NCBI GenBank assembly: GCA_030549205.1
Contig: JAUKTV010000001.1
Span: 868,001 to 932,000, forward strand
Length of the DNA: 64,000 nt
Reading direction: 5' to 3'
Origin: Apiosordaria backusii
Taxonomy: Eukaryota; Ascomycota; Sordariomycetes; Sordariales; Lasiosphaeriaceae
In this document: positions 24,182 through 35,458 of the stretch, piece by piece
How the letters are laid out: each line of letters opens with the position of its first letter
How positions within the stretch are numbered: the first letter of the stretch is position 1
Translations under genes and position numbers: made by a program
The notes under the pieces: model-generated
What the model saw: only the letters and a program-made list of their open reading frames with translations
What the model was told of the DNA's origin: nothing
The model's database searches: none

Positions 24182-25104
24182 TCGTGGGTGATAGGGGTAG
24201 AAAGGAGGAAGTGTATAAATTATGCATACTTTGGGGTTGGGGGGAGAGTATTTGTTAGGGATAGATTAAGAGCGTAATAGCCGCTTTGTTTGTTGTATTT
24301 TTTGGGCCGGGGGGGAGAGTACGATCAGGAAGGGGCTAAACAACCGAAAATTCAAAGCCGTAGTGGTGGTATATGGGGTGGTGGATGTGTATACTTTGCA
24401 ATGAGATAAGGCGGGGAGGGTAGGGAGGGTAGCATATCATATAGCCTAGCTAATTTGTTCTTGACCATCATGACGTACTCTTGTCGTTGCTGTTATTTTG
24501 GGATAAATCATCTTCTCCCATGTGCTTTCTAAATTGTGATTCTGTAGCTAGAAATGCTTGCTTGTCTTGCTAAGTAGGTAGCGTCGATGTTTCTTTCTAC
24601 TCTAGAGTTTGCTACATGTTGCTTATTGCCACTTGTGTGTTTTTCTTGCTTAGGAAAAGATACTCTAAAAGTTGTGGGAGAAGTTCACCAGCATATGAAT
24701 GCATAATACCTATCCTCTTTTTCAATGTTGTGGTAGGGAAGCTGTTGTGAAGTCGACAACAAAACACACTGTGTAGGTACACAAATACTGGAGGTGGTGG
24801 GAAGAAGGGGCGAGAGGGGGGGAAGGAAACGAAACGAACCGACCCCCCTGGGACTGGGAAACCGGAATCCTGTTCTCATCTGGATTACAAATCTTATAGC
24901 CCGAGTTATATATATATACCTGTACTATATACTAGAGAGTTACAGAAAAAACCACCTAATACTAACCTCAGTTAATGAACTGTCAAGTTCTGTTGTTGTG
25001 TGGCAGCAAACGAGTAGGCAGGTAGGTAGTTTTGAAATGCCTTGGATTTCCCTTTCAGAAACCAGAAAAGTTGAGGATTGACACTGCCCTGCAACAACAC
25101 TTGT

Positions 25105-25144
<40 letters not shown>

Positions 25145-25494
25145 GAGGGACCGACCCCCCTTTGGCTGGAATTGTTTTCAACTAACTAATTCCTACTCAC
25201 TTCCTAGCTACCTAGGTAGCCCCTAGGTAGCCCCTTTGCTGATACCACACCAAGGAGGGATCTCGCACACTCACAACTTACACCCTAATCACAAAACGTC
25301 TGCTACGTGTATATACATACATCATTACTCTCAATTTGCAGTTCCGAGTCGAATTATTTAAAAATGTTTTTCTTTTTTCATTATAAAAAATGTAAATCAT
25401 AAACACGACCAAAGATCTCTCTCAAGCTGCCACTAATATTCAAGAGTCTCGTTGAATTTCCATCCTCCACGATCTATCTCCCAATTACCCAAGT
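24182..25494. other. Convergent intergenic region, RFC1 / RRN6-like
   Basis: About 1.3 kb of AT-richer DNA holding two 3' flanks. It contains a CA microsatellite, short AT runs near 24908 and repeated CCTAGGTAG-type motifs near 25208-25235. No gene is supported. Confidence 0.5.
25108..25141. repeat. (CA)17 microsatellite
   Basis: Seventeen uninterrupted CA units in the RFC1/RRN6 intergenic region. Confidence 0.95.
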
Positions 25495-28400
25495 TTATCT
25501 AAACCCACTCAACCTAGCATCACTCTTCCTCTTCGGCTTACCGCCAGCCTTCTTAAACGGACTCAAGCTCTCCCTCACCCTATTCCCACCACCACCACCA
25601 CCCAAACTTTGCCTACCCCCACCAACACCAAAAGATTGCCTTCCCCCAAAGATCCCAGGCAGAACCTGACTTCTGGGCTGGGATGGCGTCATCTGTGTTT
25701 GAGTCTGTTGCTCCTGACTTTGCTGCAGTCCACCTTGAGACAGCGACTCCCTCGCTCTGTACTCCTTCCTTAGCGGACTCGCCGGCCTCGCTATTCTTCT
25801 AGTGGGCGATCTCAAGAAAGCAGGTGAGTCAGGGATAACACCCTGGGAGAACATCATCTGGCTGCTACTCAGTTGGATGCTTGGCAGTTGCTGGGTGGTA
25901 GCTGGTTCTTCGAGGAAGGAAGATTCCTCCCCAAAGTATCGCTGTGACAAGCGCTCTGCTCGCTGTTTCCGGGCTTGGATCTTCTTGAGGCGCTTGTCTT
26001 TGATCTTTTCTGCTTCGAGGTCTTGGCCGGGGTGCCAGGTTATGTTGTCCGGGTTTGTGCCGACTTCCCAGGTGGAGAGGGCGAGGGTTGGTTCCCCCTT
26101 TCGGGAGTCGGAGGTGGGGATAGAGGCGTATTTTCTGAGGCGGAGGGCGATGAGGTCTTCTTGGGAGGGTTCTTCTTGTGACTGGGATTGTGGTTTGAGG
26201 GAACGGGATGATTTACTGGGGCTGGATGGCGTGGGGAGGGAGGAGGAGAAGGAGTTGAGTTGTGAGCTGTAGCCTGGTTGGGAGGATGAGTATTGCGATT
26301 GGGATAGTGATTGTGACTGGCTGTCACTGTTGATGGGAGTGGGTGTGGTGCCCCATGATGGAGGAACAGCTGAGACGCTGATGTTGGACAGGAACATCTC
26401 GGCTGCCATCTTTTGCAAGACGTGGGTTCGGTGATTCTTGATTGTCGCAGCGGCTCTTTTTCGAGGCTTGGGGAACAACTCGCTCAAATTTTGAGCCATG
26501 TCGTCAGGGTTGAAGCCGGGGACTGGGCGGCTCGCCTCGGGAGGATACAGCCATTCTTCTTCGTCTTGGTCGTCTTGGAGTTCCGGCTGTATGTCTGTCC
26601 ATGTACGGGCTAAGGTTATCACTCCATCGTCCGAGTGGCTGGGCTTTGCTAGTTCAAGACTGTAAAACAGTTAGCATCCAGATGATAATGACCAAAGGGC
26701 AAAAGAACTTACACTGTGTGCCTGGGCATATAACCGTCCCCCTTCTCTTTTTCAACAGCCTCGCGAAGAAACCTGAGGTCCTGACCAGTGGATGCCTCAA
26801 CGTGGCCAAGATGAATTCTACGTCTGGGCAATTCATGGGGAGGCATAGATAAACGCTGCGCAACAAGGCTGTAATCATTGAGCTTTGGTTTTTGTGGTTT
26901 CTTTTCTCCCGGCTCTGGCGCTTCAGCTTTGCGCTTCCCTAAAGCGGTGAGCTCATCAAACCAATCGGGAACAACAAGCTTGTCACCGAGATGGTCCTGT
27001 AGCTGTTTCCGAGCATTTCTGCCTTCGCTGCCCTTGTCTATGACCTCAGGGACAGGAATCTCCACGCTTCTATCATCCGACCACACGCAAAGTGCACTGT
27101 TGACCTCCATGTCTCGGCTGAGAGTCAGAAATTGAAAGAATCTCAGCGCTGCCTCTCTCATTCGTCTGCCAGAGGGAGTAACAGTATCACTCTTGCCGAG
27201 TCGGCGTCCGACTGGAAGCATGCCAAGACCAACGAAATGTGAAGGGCTCTTCAGGGACACAAGCTCACGATGGTACCTAACCGGCGTGCCAGGGTCTGGA
27301 AGAAGAAACCAAAATATGTTCATCTCCGTGTCTTGTGACGACCAAACGCAGACGAAACAGGCCTGAGCATCATTAACAAAGGTCCCAGCCGAAACCTCGA
27401 TTCGCAGAGTCGGGTCAGTGCTATCTTTTTGATGTGGACAAATCGCGAGAATGTCGACGTTGGCCGTGTCGTCATTTCCCTTCTTTGCTGCAACCCATAG
27501 TAAACTTTTGTTCGTTAGGAGAAAGAACTGCGAAGGGTCCAGGCGAGCGGGGGCGACTTCAAGGATGCGCTGATGATCAGTCCCAAACGATGGAAGAGGA
27601 ACCGGGTATGCAGTCTGCGACTCAATGTCAAATAATTGCAGAACTTGGTCGGTGTGCAGCAGAAGAAACGGCTTTCGTGGAGGGTCAACTTCGTCGAAGG
27701 TCGCTTCATTAAGCCCGGCCTCAAGAAAAAGAACCCTATGCGGCTTGGCTTGGCTTGTTGGCGAACTAGGCAGCTTGGGGATGGAACCCGACAGCGTGTT
27801 GCCACAGATCCTCAGAACTGGTGTCAAGGTTTTCGGTCGAATGTTTCGCCGACCAGTGATGTCCCATATGCTCCAGTAACCGCACTGGTCAATAATGACA
27901 AGCTGGGGTATGTGCTGATCTGACTGGCGAATAAAACACACGTCTGTCTGTGGACTGCCTCCAGTCCGAGCCATCGGTATGGTCGCCAGGGGGTTGATGA
28001 AAATCTGAGAGGTAGGACCCGACCCTGTTGCCATACCTGAAGTTGGCATGGGCAAGTCTCGAACTTCTGGTTCACATATCGTTGTCGATGTCTCCTTCTG
28101 CACAAGAAGCCAGCGGATGGTATCGTCGGTTTTCCCCTTCTTGCTCTTCTTGCCACTTGAACTGATAGCAAACTTGATCATTGAGATCGGAACTCCATCT
28201 TGGCACCATTCCCCGTCAAACTGAGAATCAGGTGCCTTTGTGCGCACCGTCACATCAGATTCCTTCCAAAGCCATTCCTTTCGAGCAAGACTGATAAGGC
28301 GAAGAACGTTTCCCGAGGCTCCAGATGAAATAGCCATCACAGAAAGTGTTGCATTGCTGGTGCTTCCCCCTCTCACATCTGCGATTTCACCAATGGAAAA

Positions 28401-28845
28401 GAGAGAGGCTGTCGACACAAGCGAAGATTCGGTGCTTTCCTTGGTGTTGGCGATTTCCTCCATGAATATTCCTTCAAGCTCCTCTTCAGTGATGGACGCC
28501 TCCGGAAGGAACTCTGTCAGCCAGTTTCCCTGCGTCCTGGCAATTCTCCAAGGGCCCCCCAAGTTTGATGTAGGGGTGGGAGTCTTAGTGGCAGGACACC
28601 ACTGGTTAAAGGGTGTCACTTGCTGAAAGTGAGGTGCTGTTTATGTTAGCAACACCTGTGCAAGTCCTCGAGCTTGACGACTCACTCTCGTCTTTGACGC
28701 GATTCCTGCGAAGTTCACCAATAGCTCCATCATGCCGGGCTGGTGTGTAGCTTAAACGTCCAACCAGGCCGTCGGTATGGTGTCGGCGATTTGCATTAGC
28801 CCGTGAGCGACCGGCCGAGTGGCCGGTGCCGCGCTTTTCATCCAT
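25495..28845 (-). CDS. RRN6-like RNA polymerase I core factor subunit
   Basis: Exons 28845-28686, 28636-26713 and 26659-25495 encode 1082 residues. The layout fits the fungal Rrn6 family: a short N-terminal block with DGLVGRLSYTP, a VTPFNQW-type motif soon after intron 1, a beta-propeller-like middle part with several Trp- and Asp-rich repeats (for example VIIDQCGYWSIWDITGRR), and a long Ser/Gln-rich C-terminal region ending in a basic KRKSDARLSGFR tail. Rrn6, with Rrn7 and Rrn11, forms the core factor that recruits RNA polymerase I to the rDNA promoter in the nucleolus. Recognition rests on motif pattern and architecture, since this family diverges fast; a different large WD-like nuclear protein is possible. 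Intron acceptors were fixed by reading phase. Confidence 0.65.
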
Positions 28846-29444
28846 TGGGTTCTCTCGTGTCTGGAATGGTAGAGTGTCCGACTCTCAAGATCATTCTCTC
28901 TTGGTTTTTTTTTTTGTCAATGACAATCCAGGATGCAGGCAGGTACTCGAAATTCAAAACAGTCGCGAGCTTGTATCAGAGCTCAGGCAGGCATTTGGGA
29001 CATTCGGAGATATTTAAAAGAAGATCCAAGAGAACTGAACAGTCAGTGAGCGTGTGAATTTGCAAGGAGCGAATGCCGGGGTCAAAATTATCACATTTGC
29101 AAAGTGAAAGTCGATGTTAAAGGCAACTTTCATCGATTCCTGGCTTGAAAGAGGACCCAGTAGCTAAGTAAGTTTTTAGTGGACCCCAACTGCCAAAGCA
29201 GCCACTCACCGTTAGGGGTCTCGGCAGATGTGGGGTGGTCTTGGCGTACATAGAAATCCCGGCTGCTGGGAGACCAACCCAACATGGAAAGTCGATAAAC
29301 AAATCGTCTGCAGCGCCGTCGCAAGCCCTCAACACCAAGATTTAGCATCACAGCTCCAAGTCCACTGCGCAACGTCTGCCTCAACACCTCAAAACATCTA
29401 CACCGATCAGCGCAAACAACTAAAAACCTACACAAACCTCCAAA
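28846..29444. promoter_or_regulatory. Divergent promoter, RRN6-like / SPC25
   Basis: About 600 bp between divergent starts, including a T-run at about 28906. An in-frame ATG at 29228 lies here but is rejected as the SPC25 start. Confidence 0.4.
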
Positions 29445-30223
29445 ATGGCCTCAGCCTTCGACCCCTCCCTCTCCACCACCACCCGCCCCCCCTACCCCCA
29501 ACCAGCACCACCACCTCCCTCGCCGACTCCCTCCCCCAAATCAATTTCGACTTCGACTCCCTCCGCGACCGCATGAGCAAGTTCACCCTCAAATTCGACG
29601 CCTTCATCGAGTCCGGCCGGAAGCGCGTCCTCTCCGAGCGCAACCAATTCCGCCTCAACGTCGCCGAGCTCCAAGAAGACCAACGGATGAAGAAAAAAGA
29701 CATTGAGATCCTCCAGCTGAAAACTTCCAGCTATCAACAAACCATCGCCAAGGAAGCCGCCGAAACTCGAGAAATGCAGCAGGCCATTGCCGCCCTCACA
29801 ACCCAAAGAGATCGCCAGCTGGCGCAGCGGGATAACCTCAAGCAGCAGATTGAAGCCGCGCAGAGGGAGATTGAGGAGAAATTAAAAGCGCAGAGGGAGC
29901 ACCAGAAGAGGCTGGAGGCGCAGGCGAGGTACAATGTCCCCGAGCTGGACTTTTGGGTGACGAACTTGTGCATGAGGATTGAGGGGGCGGGCAAGGAGGA
30001 TAGGCTTAAGTTTGTGTATACCCATGTGGATGAGAAGGACTGGGAGAGGGAGGCGTGGTTTGAGCTGGCGATGGGGGGGAGGGAGTATGATGTCAAGCAC
30101 TGCAGGCCGAAGCTGGAGAAGGACAAGGTGGAGAGGGTGCTGGATCGGGTGAATGAGACGAGGGAGCTGGTGGGGTTGTTGAAGGGGATGAGGGAGTTGT
30201 TTGTGGAGGCTATGAAGTCTTGA
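29445..30223 (+). CDS. SPC25: Kinetochore protein Spc25, apparent one-base frameshift
   Basis: Spc25 pairs with Spc24 in the Ndc80 complex and anchors it to the inner kinetochore. The main frame shows a coiled coil (about residues 60-160, from RKRVLSERNQFRLNVAELQ through repeated Gln/Glu/Lys heptads) and the globular C-terminal domain (LDFWVTNLCMRIEGAG, VYTHVDEKDWEREAWFE, YDVKHCRPKLEKDKVERVLD). The start fitting a fungal Spc25, MASAFDPSLS at 29445, lies in another frame, and the two frames meet around the C7 and C5 runs at 29486-29499. There is no GT in the stretch, so an intron cannot explain it. One missing base would give a normal protein of 259 residues. Most likely an assembly error; a real lesion is possible. 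Without the shift, the next in-frame ATG is 29575. The next gene downstream, MZT1, also serves the spindle. Confidence 0.9.
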
Positions 30224-30585
30224 TTTTTTTTCTTTTCTTTACGGAGAGTTTTGTTTTGTATCAAACACTATTATGACGGTCATGATGGATGGATGGATGG
30301 GTTGGGTAAGGGTTGGGTTGGATTTCTGCGTCAAGATACCAAGTGCTTTTTTACATTGTCAGGGGGGACGGAAATATCGAATTGATACTCTATTCTTTCC
30401 ATTGCATTCTCGCCATGGTGATGTTTCTCTTTGCTTCCCCTGGGTGAAAGCGGTTTGTGTCGAAGCTGTCGCGTGAAAACTAACCCCACCAATTAAACCG
30501 TCCCACCTTCAACCCTCGCTTTCTCAACGCGTCACATAACTCAAACCTCCAACCCTCATCCCTATCAGCCAAAACAAGCCAGAAA
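30224..30585. other. Intergenic between SPC25 and MZT1
   Basis: Contains the SPC25 3' flank with a GGAT repeat at about 30284-30300, and the short promoter and 5' leader of MZT1. No gene is supported. Confidence 0.5.
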
Positions 30586-30941
30586 ATGGCAGACCGAACA
30601 GAAAAGCAAGCCGCGGCGCAACAAGCGGTGGATATTCTCCATGAAATATCAACTCTGTTGGTAAGTGTTTAATCTCCAATTCTTACCAATGACCCTTGTT
30701 AATGAGAAGATAACAGAACTGCCACCTCGACCGTCGAACTCTCTCAATATGCATCTCCATGATAGAGAACGGCGTAAATCCCGAGGCACTTGCTGTAAGT
30801 TATTCTCAGTTTTTGAATCATTGAAACTCATTGAGCTCATCAGAACAACAGGAAGTCGTCAAGGAACTGAGAAATGAGGGCCAAAATATGCAACTCGAAG
30901 CCGCTGCCGCCGCCGCTGGTGCTAGTAGTCGGAGGAGATAA
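30586..30941 (+). CDS. MZT1: Mitotic-spindle organizing protein 1 (MOZART1)
   Basis: A very small three-exon gene: 30586-30660, 30717-30794 and 30852-30941 give 80 residues, close to human MZT1 (82). Each exon is a multiple of three and both introns (56 and 57 nt) have GTAAGT donors and AACAG acceptors. The MOZART1 signature is clear: LHEISTLL, then [22 protein letters not shown], then [12 protein letters not shown]1 binds the N-terminus of gamma-tubulin complex proteins and helps recruit the gamma-tubulin ring complex to spindle pole bodies. The C-terminus is a short Ala-rich and Arg-rich tail. Because no exon exceeds 90 nt, ORF-based gene finding would miss it. Confidence 0.93.
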
Positions 30942-31743
30942 TCAAGAGATCCGTGTAGCTGCTTTCTGAAGGGAGAAAAGAGATTGTCTATTCTAAACAT
31001 ATGTTATTCTCATATATCATGGAGCGCTGTTTTTGATCAAGTATGAATAGGAATTGCACAGATCACGAACAAACTGATTTGGTGCTTGTGTTCATCCCAA
31101 CTAAATTTGTAGCTACATTAGGCTACTGAGCCTGGAACATCAGTTAAGTGAGCCAACCAATATGCATTTGAGAAATGATATTTACGTTGAATGATAGTTT
31201 GCAAAATGATAGGGGACTATAATTAAGAACGCTGCCGCGAGTTTGGAAACCGACTCAAAAGCATTCCCGACAGTCCAAAATTTTAACATTGAGGAATCGC
31301 ACACATTCAGCACACCTGGACAAAGAAAAGATAACTTTGGACTGGACGCTCGTATTCACATTCCCTCAACGACATGACAGGGCGGCCGACGACCGTTGAC
31401 CGTTTGTGCCCGAGATAAACCATCAAAAACTCCTTTTAGTTTCACATAATTGTCCCATAGACCTCATCAGACCGGTCATTAAGTTTCAGCAACCCAGTGA
31501 GAGCTCAAAAATCGTGATATTGACCGCAGATGATGACCCCGAATGCAGAAGTTTTCCGAATGATTCTCTAACCACGAACTCCCCCAACGCACAATCCACT
31601 CACGATCCTGGTAGTGAGTGGGTGCACAGTGCATCGCTGGTCGACCGACCCGTTAACTCTTTTGGCCTAGAGTACATGTCGTGCCATGCCGTTATGCCGC
31701 CGCCGGCAACCCAAGAGATAGAGAGATTATCTGGCTTCCGCAT
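30942..31743. other. Convergent intergenic region, MZT1 / RPS10
   Basis: Holds the 3' flanks of MZT1 (plus) and RPS10 (minus). AT-rich between about 31000 and 31260. No gene recognised. Confidence 0.5.
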
Positions 31744-32626
31744 TTACGAGGGAGGGGCATCACCACGGCCGCCACGGCCACGACCGAATCCACCACGGCT
31801 GTGAAAACTGTCAGCAAGATCCTTCCCCTGACACTCAACTTCGGGTCCAACTTACAACTGAGGAGCGAAGTCGCTGGGGGCACCGCCCTCCTTGCCCTCA
31901 CCGGCCTCACGGCGTCTGTAGCCACCCTCACGGTCGCCACGGTCGCCACGGCCACGGCCACCGAATCTGCCCTCACGGCGGCCCTCATCGCCGAGCATGC
32001 CACGGGGGGGAGCGTGAGACCGCTGCTGCTTGATGTGGGTAGCGGGGACAATCTCAGCAGGGAGATGGAGCCACTCGCGGAGGTAGTCGAGACCCTCGGG
32101 GGTGAGGGTGTAGTAGTAGTATTGCCACGAGAACTGGGTCTTGACGTAGCCGCGGGAGGTCAACGACTGGCAAGCCTTGATGACATACAGGTTGCGGATG
32201 CCGGTCTCGTGGGTGGACTCGTAGCTGCACCATTCAATGTTAGCATCCGCGCATGCCCTTCAGCCCGTTGTTGGGTTCGAAAACGCGTGTTGGTGTTCAT
32301 TATTCGAGGGGGGGTTGATTTTGGAGGGAATCGCTGTGCAGTCGTCGGTTCAAGAATTTGGGGATCCGGCCCTCGCTCGTAAAACGCAGAACTCGAAACT
32401 GGAAGAAATGGCTTGAGAGAAATCGGGGTGAACGTACTCCTTGGCAGCGACCATGACGCCCTCACGGAAGAGGTACTGGATCGTTTGTTAGCTAACAGAT
32501 TCAACAGGGCTCTATGAAGCCTTCGCCGTCCTCCCATCCTGCAAAACATCTTTCTCTGACGAGAAAAACATCGAAAATAGGCCTTACCTCATGGATCGCC
32601 TTGCGATCGGCCTTGGGCATAAGCAT
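31744..32626 (-). CDS. RPS10: 40S ribosomal protein S10 (eS10)
   Basis: Four exons, 32626-32588, 32475-32438, 32224-31856 and 31798-31744, encode 166 residues, normal for eS10. The N-terminus [13 protein letters not shown] and [13 protein letters not shown] are in two small exons; the plectin/S10 domain continues through [40 protein letters not shown] and [16 protein letters not shown]. The C-terminal tail is Gly/Arg-rich and crosses the last intron ([10 protein letters not shown] then a short end). It belongs to the small subunit of the cytosolic ribosome, on the head near the mRNA entry. Phases at all three introns agree. The antisense frame in the same place is an artefact of biased codon use. 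Confidence 0.96.
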
Positions 32627-33145
32627 CTTGACGAGTTGGCCGGTGTCGACACAATTGGGTCACTTTGGTCTGGCGGAAGTGTCGTCGTTGGGGAGTCGAG
32701 CTGCCAAAATTTGAGGTCTCAGCGATTTGTGGGCTGCAGCGCCGAAATTCCAATGCCGTAGTAGGGCTCGGGATTAGCGGGGCTGCACAGCCACAGCAAT
32801 AAAATCTTGGCGCGAAGTGAATCTTGCCTCTGTGGCTGGTGGACCCGCTCTCCTTCAAGGTTCCCGCCTCACCAGCCTTCGCCTATCACCTGCCGCCTTC
32901 AAGGTTGCGACGACAAAGTTCATGAAGACTGCAAAGCCAACTTCAACGTTCACCGACAACCTGATAAAAACACGCAAACACTGTTCCGCTGCACCAACCC
33001 GACTTCCATCTTCTGCAGTCAACAGACCAGCAAAAACTCTCACACCATCTGGCTTGTCGCGAAACGCCACTCCAGTATCAATCGCTCACCAAGCGTCGCA
33101 TCAACTCCGCGAAACCAGCGTCGCAACACCAACAACACCCCCAAA
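32627..33145. promoter_or_regulatory. Divergent promoter, RPS10 / SDE2
   Basis: About 520 bp between divergent start codons. The SDE2 frame is open across part of it but has no upstream in-frame ATG, so it is treated as leader. Confidence 0.4.
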
Positions 33146-34087
33146 ATGGCCTCCCCACCCTCCAAAATCAACATCCTCATCACCTCCTTCACCGGCTCCT
33201 CCCTCCCCCCAACCCTCTCCCTCGCCCTCCCACCCTCAACCCCAATCTCAGATCTCGTCTCCCACCTCGACGAGCGCCTCCCCTCCTGCGCCTCTATCTC
33301 CTCCCAAAACCTCCTCCTCACCACCCTCTCCTCCCACTACCTCTCCCCCTCCAGCCCATCCCCCATCTCCACCCTCCTCCCCTCAGCACAAAATGACTTC
33401 CTCACCCTCCGGCTCTCGGCCCCCCTCTGCGGCGGCAAAGGCGGCTTCGGCTCCCAGCTCCGCGCAGCAGGCGGCCGCATGTCCAAGCGCAAAAAGACCC
33501 AAGAAGACAACGGCTCCAGCCGTAACCTCGACGGCCGCCGCCTCCGCACCATCACCGAGGCCAAAGCCCTGGCTGAGTACCTTGCCATCAAGCCAGAAAT
33601 GGACAAGAAGGAGAGGGAAGCGCGCAAGAAGAGATGGGAGCAAATTGTCGAAATGACAGAGAGGAAACAAGAGGAGATTAAATACGGCAGCAAGAACGTG
33701 GGGTTGGATGGGAAGTGGGTGGAGGAAAAGGAGGTGAACGAGGAGAGGATGAGGGAGGCGGTGGCGGAGGCGTTGAGGAGGGGGGTGGTGGTTGATAATC
33801 TCTTGGGGACCTCGATAGGCAGTGCAAGCAGTGCTTCTGGTTCGGGGTCGGGGGATGGCAAGGAGATGGAGGATGTTAGTGAGGAGGATGAGGAGCAGCA
33901 GCACAGTGGAGGGTCGAAGGAGACGACGCCGCCTTCGGAGGTTGAACCTGAGCTGGAGACGACAAAGGTGCAAGATGAAGGCAAGGGGAAGGAGAAGGAG
34001 GTAACAAAACTAGTGGAGAAGCCGCAAGCGAGGACGTTTTTTGGGTTTGATGAGGATGATGAGTTTATGAGCTCTGATGAGGAGTAA
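33146..34087 (+). CDS. SDE2: Sde2-type ubiquitin-fold splicing/genome-stability factor
   Basis: Single exon, 313 residues; the start is the first ATG of the frame (CCAAAATGGCC). Residues 1-95 form the diverged ubiquitin-like domain, ending at the processing motif GGKGG (96-100). In fission yeast Sde2 and its human relative, cleavage after the Gly-Gly exposes the Lys, giving an N-degron and an active factor needed for splicing of selected introns and for genome stability. The downstream Sde2 domain is clear: KGGFGSQLRAAGGRM, then a Lys/Glu-rich helix (NLDGRRLRTITEAKALAEYL). The rest is acidic and low in complexity, ending DDEFMSSDEE. The processing site and following motif are intact. Confidence 0.9.
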   Translation: MASPPSKINILITSFTGSSLPPTLSLALPPSTPISDLVSHLDERLPSCASISSQNLLLTTLSSHYLSPSSPSPISTLLPSAQNDFLTLRLSAPLCGGKGGFGSQLRAAGGRMSKRKKTQEDNGSSRNLDGRRLRTITEAKALAEYLAIKPEMDKKEREARKKRWEQIVEMTERKQEEIKYGSKNVGLDGKWVEEKEVNEERMREAVAEALRRGVVVDNLLGTSIGSASSASGSGSGDGKEMEDVSEEDEEQQHSGGSKETTPPSEVEPELETTKVQDEGKGKEKEVTKLVEKPQARTFFGFDEDDEFMSSDEE

Positions 34088-34622
34088 GCTGTGGAAATTT
34101 TCAAAAAAGGAAATATAAGAAATTGGGGAATTTTGTATCATTTTGTATTACTGGGATAGCATTCGGGAAAGGGGCAAGCGTTATCATTCTGGCAGCGTTT
34201 TTCATTGGCGTTTATAGCGGAAGGGAAATGGGGGTTCATAAAGGTTTATAAAGGGGGTTCATGATACCAATCAATCGACACATAATTCACACTCATCAAT
34301 CTATGCTCTTTCAAACCTGCTACACTGACCTTGTTGTGTCAAGTGAAAACACCCGTTTCTTTTCTCTTCACCTCTCTCAACTGCAGCAGTCAGTGTAGTG
34401 TAGTCATAATGTACAGGTACATACAACAGCAAACAAAAGAGAACAAGCGGTGATACCCACTCTCAGAATTCTATCACGTCCGCCCTGTCGTTTCCCTTGA
34501 CTACTACTACTATAATGAAGGTTTTTTTCTGTTTGGGCCGCCGTTTGCTCCCCATTATCTTCCTCCCCTCTTCGCAGTGCTATGAAGTAGTGTAATCCAA
34601 CTTTCCGCTCATGAAAGCAAGC
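34088..34622. other. Convergent 3' flanks, SDE2 / COX12
   Basis: About 535 bp of AT-richer DNA between convergent genes. Nothing beyond 3' flanks seen. Confidence 0.5.
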
Positions 34623-35458
34623 TTAGTCGAACTTGACGGGGAAGTTGCCAGCCTCTATGAGAGATGTGAGCTTTTGTTTTTAGACCTGGATAAATTGGAG
34701 GAAGCTTACCTCTCTGGGCGTCCCACCGTTCGTACCAACCACTAGGGCACAGAGACCGGTAGGCGAGCCAGAACTGTTTCAAGTCAGATGTTAGACCTAA
34801 GGTTTGGGATTGTAATAGGGAGTCAAATTAGGGGGACGGACCTGGCGGCAGGGAGCAAAGTCCTCACCCTTGGCGAGGATGCACTTGTGGTAGTCGACGT
34901 AGTTCTGCCAGCAGTGCTTGGTCTGGTTGGTGTTGGGGAAGCGGGCGTCGACACCTATAAATTCCAACATGTCAGAGGTTTTGTTCCTGATCGAAATGAC
35001 AATAATCCCCCCCTATTTTCGTGTCTGGCGCGGTGCTGGCGTCGGTCTCAAAAAATACGATAGATTCCCCTTCCAACAACTGCATGACTGGAGTAGATCG
35101 TTGTTGGCGGTCAGTTCGAGTGTGTCGTCGTTCCGTCATAATCATTGTCATCGTCATCGGCCCAGCTCCCAATTCAATGCGCTTCAGTCCAGCTCAATTC
35201 CATTCCCTCGGCACCAATTCGACACTCTCGGGTTTCCAATCGGGGCAAATAAAAAGATTTATGCATACCAGCTATCGCGATTGTTAGCAAAGTCTCGTTG
35301 TTGTCCCAAAATCAGACCATGTTATTTTTTTTTCCTTAGCATCCTCCTCTTTTCCCGCGGGAATTTGCGGTGCGGATTTACGGCAGCACAGTAGGGACCG
35401 GTTAACACGTACCGGTGACGAACTTAAAGGGCTTGGTAATGCGCTCCTCGTCAGACAT
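34623..35458 (-). CDS. COX12: Cytochrome c oxidase subunit VIb
   Basis: Four exons, 35458-35413, 34954-34842, 34773-34710 and 34654-34623, encode 84 residues. The protein reads [16 protein letters not shown], then [20 protein letters not shown], then [12 protein letters not shown] and [17 protein letters not shown]. The cysteines form the CX9C / CX10C pattern of COX6B, a twin-cysteine protein folded by Mia40 in the intermembrane space and facing the cytochrome c side of complex IV. Intron 1 is unusually long for this window (458 nt, 34955-35412), against 50-90 nt for most others. It is divergent from the MLRQ-type gene. Confidence 0.93.

Noticed and set aside
29228..29444. In-frame ATG upstream of SPC25 giving a 331-residue protein
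   Set aside because: The added N-terminus has no resemblance to Spc25 and the typical start MASAFDPSLS lies at 29445 in another frame; a missing base is the better explanation.
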